DNA of 64,000 nt. Source: Linyphia triangularis (lineage: Eukaryota; Arthropoda; Arachnida; Araneae; Linyphiidae). Within the stretch, counting starts at the first letter, position 1. Every line of letters starts with the position of its first letter. Position numbers and translations under genes: made by a program. Location of the stretch: the NCBI GenBank assembly GCA_963978545.1, contig OZ021722.1:107492942-107556941 (forward strand), read 5' to 3'. Positions 57,701-64,000 of the stretch are shown one piece after another. The notes beneath the pieces were generated by a model. It saw only the letters and a program-made list of their open reading frames with translations, did not search any database and was not told the DNA's origin.

Positions 57701-58853
57701 TTGTTGACTTTAGTACCAATTTTCTGAGAGATGACTGCACTGGAAGTAGAAAATTGGAATATTCCTTTCTGGAACGTTTAAAACCATTTTCGACCCTATA
57801 ATCTTAGTTAATTTTGATCGCAATAGATTGATTTTTCTATTCTTGTCCTTAATGACTTTTGTTAATAATATCAGAGTTGTGGCTATATTGCAAGTGGATT
57901 CCACGTTTGACCCTTCAAAACTGGTTAATCGACATCGGAATAATTTACTTTTCTATGCTTGCTCTTGTTGACTTTAGTACCAATTTTCTGAGAGATGACT
58001 GCACTGGAAGTAGAAAATTGGAATATTCCTTTCTGGAACGTTTAAAACCATTTTCGACCCTATAATCTTAGTTAATTTTGATCGCAATAGATTGATTTTT
58101 CTATTCTTGTCCTTAATGACTTTTGTTAATAATATCAGAGTTGTGGCTATATTGCAAGTGGATTCCACGTTTGATCCTTCCAAACTGGTTAATCGACATC
58201 GGAATAATTTACTTTTCTATGCTTGCTCTTGTTGACTTTAGTACCAATTTTCTGAGAGATGACTGCACTGGAAGTAGAAAATTGGAATATTCCTTTCTGG
58301 AACGTTTAAAACCATTTTCGACCCTATAATCTTAGTTAATTTTGATCGCAATAGATTGATTTTTCTATTCTTGTCCTTAATGACTTTTGTTAATAATATC
58401 AGAGTTGTGGCTATATTGCAAGTGGATTCCACGTTTGATCCTTCCAAACTGGTTAATCGACATCGGAATAATTTACTTTTCTATGCTTGCTCTTGTTGAC
58501 TTTAGTACCAATTTTCTGAGAGATGACTGCACTGGAAGTAGAAAATTGGAATATTCCTTTCTGGAACGTTTAAAACCATTTTCGACCCTATAATCTTAGT
58601 TAATTTTGATCGCAATAGATTGATTTTTCTATTCTTGTCCTTAATGACTTTTGTTAATAATATCAGAGTTGTGGCTATATTGCAAGTGGATTCCACGTTT
58701 GATCCTTCCAAACTGGTTAATCGACATCGGAATAATTTACTTTTCTATGCTTGCTCTTGTTGACTTTTGTACCAATTTTCTGAGAGATGACTGCACTGGA
58801 AGTAGAAAATTGGAATATTCCTTTCTGGAACGTTTAAAACCATTTTCGATTTA
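51721..58853. repeat. 264-bp satellite, 27 copies
   Basis: Units start with ATAATCTTAGTTAATTTTGA, at 51721, 51985 and so on to 58590. Each is a dimer of two diverged half-units of about 124 and 140 bp. One half has TTAATTTTGATCGCAATAGA and ATCAGAGTTGTGGCTATATT, the other TTAATCGACATCGGAATAAT and CTGAGAGATGACTGCACTGG. Copies are almost identical. A T4/T5 run (TTACTTTTCT vs TTACTTTTTCT) gives 264- or 265-bp units; T5 occurs in copies 4, 6, 8, 9 and 10. The last three copies share TTTGATCCTTCCAAACTGG. The repeated 64-69-codon ORFs on both strands follow from repetition and are not genes. Confidence 0.98.
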
Positions 58854-58855
58854 AA

Positions 58856-59010
58856 AATGAATTTTGGAGGGAGGGTATTGATAGGGAAATAGATTTTGGA
58901 ATAGCAGTATTAAAGGAAAATTGGATTTTGGAATGACTGTATTGATGGGGAAATTAATTTTGGAGGGGTGATATCGATGGGGAATTGGGGGTCCGAGATA
59001 TATAAATATT
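58856..59010. repeat. Degenerate ~40-bp minisatellite
   Basis: Units such as GGATTTTGGAATGACTGTAT, TGATGGGGAAATTAATTTTG and GGAGGGAGGGTATTGATAGG repeat about four times. Confidence 0.6.
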
Positions 59011-59472
59011 TTTAGATATGTGAATAAACAAGGAAAAAGGTATATTAAATTGTTTTATGGTAACGATGGGGGGGAAGGGGTTGCAACCTTGTCCCTGACA
59101 TATAAATTTTCACACCGGAAATTGTATTATTATACTTAACCAATTATGAATGGAAATGTAAAAGGCACATATTATTTTAAGAACTTTTGCTAGCTTCTCT
59201 TGATGGTGAGAAAGTAATCTTTCTTTATGAGTTCTTAGATAGGTTGGAATATTGGAAGAGTGTGACAGGGTTTTTGATTTTGAAAAAAAAATTATGATTT
59301 TATCGTTTGTTTCTGATTTCGAAACAAATCACATATGCCCTGGCTAAAAATATCAAACTATTATTATGAGGATTTAAAATTGTTATTCATATTAAATAGA
59401 AATTTCAAATTGACGCTTTTATCTGGACAAGCGTAGTTGATTGTTTTCCCATAAAATATTTCTTTAGTGCAG
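59011..59472. other. Putative intron before candidate exon
   Basis: No coding signal. It ends in TTTCTTTAGTGCAG, a pyrimidine-rich acceptor. Confidence 0.35.
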
Positions 59473-59653
59473 GTCTTGGAGAAAATTAAGAATTTGTTCA
59501 CATTATGTCGTTCACATTATGTGTTTGATAATGCAAAAAAAGTCAATGTTTCAAGAACTGATCTCACTAATATCGAAGAACTACTTCCTCACTTAACTTA
59601 TGTTACAAAATATTGCACACATTCTGCTATAAAAAAAATTAAATATTCAGAAG
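59473..59653 (+). CDS. Candidate internal exon of an unknown host gene
   Basis: The acceptor TTTCTTTAGTGCAG precedes 181 bases open in one frame: VLEKIKNLFTLCRSHYVF, then VSRTDLTNIEELLPHLTYVT and KYCTHSAIKKIKYSEG. The donor is GAAG|GTAAAA (GT at 59654-59655). Phase at the donor is 1, which is compatible with the next candidate exon at 60169 (G + GG). Composition is protein-like, with no low-complexity bias. No family is recognised; the stretch is hydrophilic and helical-looking. No other copy is in the window. Confidence 0.45.
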
Positions 59654-60168
59654 GTAAAATAAACACTTGAGTATATTTTAAAATCCAGAAATAGAAATGT
59701 AAGAATATACATATAGATACAATCATGATTTTCAATGGGTATTCAAGTTTTCAGAGTAATCTTTTAAATGTGTTCAGGGTTGTTTAAAAAATATAAAATT
59801 AAAGGCTAATATTCAAAATTAATTCTGATTATCGCTTATTTCTTGGTATTTTCTCAAATGAATTGTTAAATTAGTACCCTTCGTGTTGTTAAATTAGTAG
59901 CTATACTCTTCATAATTTGATTTACTACCTGTGTTAATATATGGGGAGCTGTTAAACAAATACGGACTTGACGCCTAATTAGTTTCTTATAGAAATCAAA
60001 ATAAGCATTATTTTGTACTACTTTTAAACTAGCTTTTTTTACTAGCCGCTTTGAAATGAAAATATTTCGGAGGCAAATAAAGACGGGTTGAATTTTGTAG
60101 CCTCCGAATAACTTGTTCTTTTAAATATGTATTGTATGCCTCATTTTATAGCAATTTTATATTTTTAG

Positions 60169-60394
60169 GGCTTTTTAACAAGTATCATCTGAAGTTTCTT
60201 GGGGTGACCGGTACGGTAAACCATGTCTATTCTTATGCAAGATACAGGTGGAAGATCCAGACAGGACAGCCTCAATCTGGAAATTCTTGCAAATTTACGC
60301 CGAAAACAAAGTTGCAGAGAAAAGAAGAAAACAATTTAAAACAAACAGGCTCAAGGCCCAACAGGGTTGGTTGAGTAAAAAATACATATCCTAA
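60169..60394 (+). CDS. Candidate 3'-terminal exon, possible frameshift
   Basis: The acceptor TATATTTTTAG ends at 60168. In the phase set by the preceding exon it reads LFNKYHLKFLGVTGTVNHVY and SYARYRW. From 60248 a different frame is far more protein-like: VEDPDRTASIWKFLQIYAEN, KVAEKRRKQFKTNRLKAQQG and WLSKKYIS, then TAA at 60392-60394. Either one base is missing near 60247 (mutation or assembly error), or the exon really starts at CAG|GTGGAAG (60248). AATAAA at 60435-60440 lies 41 bases after the stop. The basic C-terminus suggests nucleic-acid binding, but I recognise no family. Confidence 0.45.
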
Positions 60395-60434
60395 AAATGA
60401 TTATCCTAATGTAAAATAGTATTAAGTACATATT

Positions 60435-60440
60435 AATAAA
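60435..60440 (+). terminator. Polyadenylation signal AATAAA
   Basis: A canonical hexamer 41 bases downstream of the TAA of the candidate terminal exon. In AT-rich DNA such hexamers are common, so it supports but does not prove the gene end. Confidence 0.4.
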
Positions 60441-60659
60441 AATTATTTGTATGATAATTGTGTCAAAGTTATTGGTACTCTTTTATACACAGTAAAATAG
60501 AATGTAATACTTTTCCTAGGTTTTATTAGATTTCTAAAAATTCCTTTTGAGGTCTATTAAAATATGTTTTTAAAAAATATTGTGGAAATTTTGTCAAAAA
60601 AAAACTTCTACATATTTTAAAATTATTTGTGGTTTACCTTTTAGGTTTATTTTATTGTA

Positions 60660-61075
60660 CTTCATTGACAGATGTTCGAGGAAACTGTTTAGGTAAATAC
60701 CTTATTGAAAGGTATTCTAGAAAAAACCATTCAGGTTTATATAGAATACCTCCTTAAAAAGTATTCTAAAAAACCGTTTAGGTTTTTATAAAATACCTTG
60801 TTGAAAGGTATTCTAGGAAACCGTTTAGGTTTATATAAAATACCTTGTTGAAAGGTATTCTAGGAAACCGTTTAGGTTTATATAAAATACCTTGTTGAAA
60901 GGTATTCTAGGAAACCGTTTAGGTATATATAAAATACCTGGTTGAAAGGTATTCTAGGAAACCGTTTAGGTTTACATAAAATACCTTGTTGAAAAGTATT
61001 CTAAGAAACCGTTTAGGTTTATATAAAATACCTTGGGAGAGGTATTATGGAAAACCTGTTTAAGGTTTTAATCTG
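60660..61075. repeat. 47-bp minisatellite
   Basis: The unit GGTATTCTAGGAAACCGTTT, AGGTTTATATAAAATACCTT and GTTGAAA repeats about seven to eight times. The regular core starts near 60807, 60854, 60901, 60948 and 60995; the edges are decayed. Confidence 0.93.
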
Positions 61076-61280
61076 CACCATTTAGTAAGTAAAAATACCT
61101 TAATAAAATACCTAATAAATACCTCGAAAAAAACCCTTGAAAATACCTTAGGATTTTAGTAAGGGATGAGCTACTGTGCTTCTAACATCACTCTGATACC
61201 GCTATCATCCTGCTTATGTCGAGACGCAAGTTAAGTTGGGACGGAATGGCAACAATGTATTCGGGGGGGAAAAAAGTTCT

Positions 61281-61490
61281 TAAGCCTGATTTACACGCTA
61301 CCAGTCGGGCCTCTAGTTTAGATCGCCATCTTTGTGACGTCAGCTAAGCGACAGTTGCGCCATCTATCGGTGATCACGGGAGAGCGCACGTGATTGGTTG
61401 ATCGGATTCGCCGGCGCCAGTAAATAGAAAATGTTTGGTTTACTGGAACCAGTAGCCTGGTGACGTCACATGACGTAAATCCGGCTTTAC
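61281..61490. mobile_element. Short inverted-repeat element, MITE candidate
   Basis: TTAAGCCTGATTTACACGCT at one end pairs with GTAAATCCGGCTTTA at the other. The interior is G+C-rich with TGACGTCA motifs and GCGCCATCTATCGG. No target duplication was fixed. Confidence 0.5.
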
Positions 61491-61549
61491 ATACATTTGA
61501 AAAAAAGATACGGTCCCAGTTATCCCGGTGGTTAGAGAAACGAGTATTG

Positions 61550-62055
61550 TTAAAATTTTAATAAGTTTTTGTAATTAATTTTTAAAAAAAATGTTTATAA
61601 AGTATTTTTCAAAGGGACTTCCAGAAGACGTAGAGCTTTGAAATTCTCAACATAAGTAGTTGTAGTCTTCTAATTGTTTTTATTTGCTAAACAGAGAATA
61701 TTAAAATTTTAGTTAGGTTTTAAGTTTCTTAAAGTTTCTTTATAAAGGGATTTCCAATAAGTGTTTAGCTCTGAAGATTTAAACATAATTCCAAACTTCT
61801 AATTTTGCTTTTCCCTAAAGGAAAAAATTAAAAATATTATATAATAGGGTTGAGGAGGGGCTGTATTATTGTACAAACGGGGAAAAAAATTGTTTCTCAA
61901 CCGAGGGGGGGGGGGGGGATAGTAATAACGCTTTAGGTACCAATTAATATTTTAGCGAGCGAAAATAATGCAATAATGAACCTTTCAGTGAGCGAAGCGG
62001 CTTATGCTTGTCACAATGAAACTTTTAGCGCGCGAAGCCAGCTTGAGTTTAAATG
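61550..62055 (+). mobile_element. Truncated Helitron-like element
   Basis: Two ~140-bp monomers (TTGAAATTCTCAACATAAGT, CTAATTGTTTTTATTTGC) are followed by a G-run and the AGCGAGCGAA, AACCTTTCAGTGAGCGAAGC segment, the same order as 21000-22510. Neither terminus is present. Confidence 0.65.
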
Positions 62056-62240
62056 TTTGGGTTGGTTAATTGGTTTGTAAGCTCAGCGGCCTATTTTTAT
62101 GCACAATGATGGCTAATTAGGCAGGTACCTACAGCTCAATGCGGATTCCGAACCACAACGAATATCCATGCCTAACCCGGGATTCGAACCCAGCACCTTT
62201 GGACTGCGAGGCCCGAGCGCCAACTCCAAAGCCATCAGAT
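62056..62240 (-). mobile_element. tRNA-derived SINE-B, minus strand
   Basis: GTTGGTTAATTGGTTTGTAA tail, CCTATTTTTATGCACAATGA, ATCCATGCCTAACCCGGGAT and TTCGAACCCAGCACCTTTGG (B-box complement) fit SINE-B on the minus strand. No clean target duplication was seen. Confidence 0.78.
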
Positions 62241-62984
62241 GGTTAAAAAATTATAGACACTGACCGGCCAGTAATTGCACAGGACAACCCTACGGTCAGT
62301 ATATGTCCCTACGTTATTTAAATATTTAGCTTCATAATTCCTAATTATTAGAATTGCGGTAAAACTAATTAAACTATTTAAAAACATTTCAAGAAATCTT
62401 CCTTAATTACCCAGATCATATTGCTCTTATGAAATGGTTTAACTTCCCTTTCTGAATGCCTTATATTTCCCCCAACTTTGAGGTTAGAATAAACCTTCAG
62501 TAGTAAATCTTTTTTTCATTCTTGGGTTTGTATAAATAGTACAACTATTTAACTTTTAAAATACATTAAAACCACACTATGATTTGTAATGCATTACTTT
62601 TTTAGCCTTTTTTCAGTTTCCATTGATTTGTGTTATCTCTAAGAGTTTAAAAAGGATTTTACACTGTTCATTTTTTATGTATTATTTTTACTAAATTGTT
62701 GACCAGCATGTTGCCGTAATTGATTTTGCCGATTTGGATGTTTCTTCTTTTAAATTAGGCATATTTAAGTTTGAGATCTAATAGGAATAGTATATTAATT
62801 TTTTCTTTTCAGGTAAAACAAGTTCTTTTCAAAACTGTAATTTTACCCCAATAGTTAATTAAAAAAAAAAAAAAAAAAAAAAAAAACTAATGCAGTTTTT
62901 CAATGCATTGAAGAATGCATTTATTTTTGGTTCGTAAAATGAACTCGTAAAAAGTCTTTAACTCTTTGAACCATAGTTAAAATA
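62241..62984. other. AT-rich interval, nothing recognised
   Basis: It includes a 30-base poly-A near 62860. No gene or named repeat was recognised. Confidence 0.45.
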
Positions 62985-62987
62985 CAA

Positions 62988-63740
62988 ACTAGGGGTGAGG
63001 AACATCGCAGAACTTTCGATTAAACTATAATACTGATGTCAATTTGTGTCATTTACAATTTTTATATTTTCATCATTCATTTAGAAAAATATGACTGTTT
63101 GGCGATATTTTTTACGATAATTCTTGTATGGGCCTAGAAGAAAAGAAAAAAGAATAAAAAAACTCCGCCAAAATAGTGATTTTGGCTGTATACTTTTCGA
63201 TAATCCTTATATTATCCTTTACTATAAGTGAAACTGAGGGGAGAAGAAAAAATGGTCGTTGATGAAGTATACTCAAGGAAAGGAACTCTGTGTTGAAGGC
63301 ATTCGTTTTTCAACTTTTCAAGCCATTACGGGAATATCGGAGTTAGAGATGTTTAGAACACCTTAAGAGGCATTAGCACAGAGATTTTTATGAAAATCGT
63401 TAGAGCCGTTTTTTAGCAATCATTGAAAAACATGATTTTTCAATGGGAGCTACCATATGCGCATGCGCGATTTTGATGAAAACCTTAATGGTAGGTCCCA
63501 AGGCCACCAGCAACCCGCATACCAAATTTGAACATCGTAGGTCAATTTTTTCGGTAGTTATGTTGACCACAGACACACATACACACAGGCAGACATTTTT
63601 CTTAGATCACTTTCTTAAAATCACGATGCTCCAAAACGTGGAGAAATGCAAAAAAAAATCGAAATTTTTTTTTTTTTACCGAATGCTATACTTTCATTAC
63701 CTTAGGTATACATATGGGTTATTGAAAGTAAAAAAAAATG
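62988..63740 (-). mobile_element. Family B element, most complete copy
   Basis: The left border ACTAGGGGTGAGGAACATCG and ACTTTCGATTAAAC, with the inverted GGTTATTGAAAGTAAAA at the right, give a ~750-bp unit. On the minus strand it ends in a short hairpin plus CTAG before T, with ACTTTCAATTAC-like subterminal inverted repeats at both ends, the layout of helentron-associated non-autonomous elements. The 153-codon ORF (63443-63904) runs through the repeat and out of it and is not a gene. The host site of the hAT-type MITE is intact here (63366-63385). Confidence 0.7.
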
Positions 63741-64000
63741 CAAAAAGAAAATATACTCCATCCTTTTTCTACACATCAAAAAGGCCTATACCAAAAGTCA
63801 TTAAAATCGGAAATAAAATCGAAATTTCTGCTTCAAAGAGAAAAAAAAAAAAACTCTTTGCCAACTATTTAGATGTCATACTTCCAACCAACAAAGACAT
63901 TTGAAGACTTGGCATCGTGAAAACCAATAAAATAAAAAATCAACCCAAAAAGAATTCCGAAATGAATGAACTCGCTGTATCCAATTATTTGGACAAAGAA
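63741..64000. other. Window end, unassigned
   Basis: A-rich sequence with no supported feature. Confidence 0.4.

Larger units (their letters stand above)
50678..58853 (-). mobile_element. Helitron-type element H6, expanded into satellite
   Basis: The left end AACAAGCTGAATACCCGTGC matches the head of H2 (17658), and TCAATCAAAAGGCATTCATG just inside matches H2 near 17710. After the solo LTR, diverged monomers (51311-51720) and then the 264-bp array follow. No TATATATAGA terminus is present after 58853, so the far end is lost. The origin as an H2-like element is inferred from shared head and shared monomer. Confidence 0.7.

Noticed and set aside
51782..58854. Dozens of repeated 64-69-codon ORFs on both strands, as a possible peptide gene family
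   Set aside because: They are the same satellite unit read on both strands; a one-base change in the T-run removes the plus ORF with no compensation, so there is no coding constraint.
63443..63904. 153-codon plus-strand ORF
   Set aside because: Most of it is family B repeat sequence, not conserved in frame in other copies (compare 6521-6745), followed by Lys-rich low complexity.

Overview
The window is AT-rich metazoan nuclear DNA, most likely from an arthropod; I cannot place it to order. The support is a dense load of tRNA-derived SINEs, Helitron-like elements, a Tc3-like transposon, TTAA- and TA-flanked MITEs, LTR-type ends, long microsatellites, and almost no long ORFs. Nothing looks bacterial or viral. 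There are no operons; the only coding material is a dead transposase, one decayed coding region and a few candidate host exons.

Layout. 0-17 kb: nested repeats (Helitron-like elements, SINEs, foldback MITEs), a degenerate 18S rRNA-derived segment at 7.7-8.3 kb and possible minus-strand exons at 10.5-11.2 kb. 17.6-19.6 kb: a complete Helitron-like element with a 148-bp tandem array. 20.9-24.8 kb: another Helitron-like element, then a dispersed repeat (family F2) holding a 240-bp array. 25-35 kb: microsatellites, a 23-bp minisatellite, Helitron-like family B copies carrying SINE and hAT-type insertions. 36-40 kb: three Helitron-like copies, two joined end to end, and a 728-bp perfect-ended palindrome. 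40.3-41.8 kb: a Tc3-like transposon with inactivated transposase. 42-44 kb: a hAT-type MITE and a solo LTR. 45.8-47.2 kb: a decayed coding region. 47.9-48.3 kb: a CpG-richer patch with a possible first exon. 50.7-58.9 kb: a Helitron-type head, a second solo LTR and a 27-copy, 264-bp satellite. 59.4-60.5 kb: the best candidate for host gene exons, with splice sites, stop and polyadenylation signal. 61-64 kb: more repeats.

The unifying theme is that non-autonomous, rolling-circle-type elements (A|CTAG...GA|T boundaries on the plus strand) carry internal tandem monomers, and that one of them has apparently grown into a satellite of about 7.1 kb. The same monomer, in a different arrangement, forms the 148-bp array at 18-19.5 kb. 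Several insertions can be dated relative to each other because uninterrupted paralogous sites lie in the same window. Family names A, B, C and F2 are mine and descriptive only; no database was consulted.
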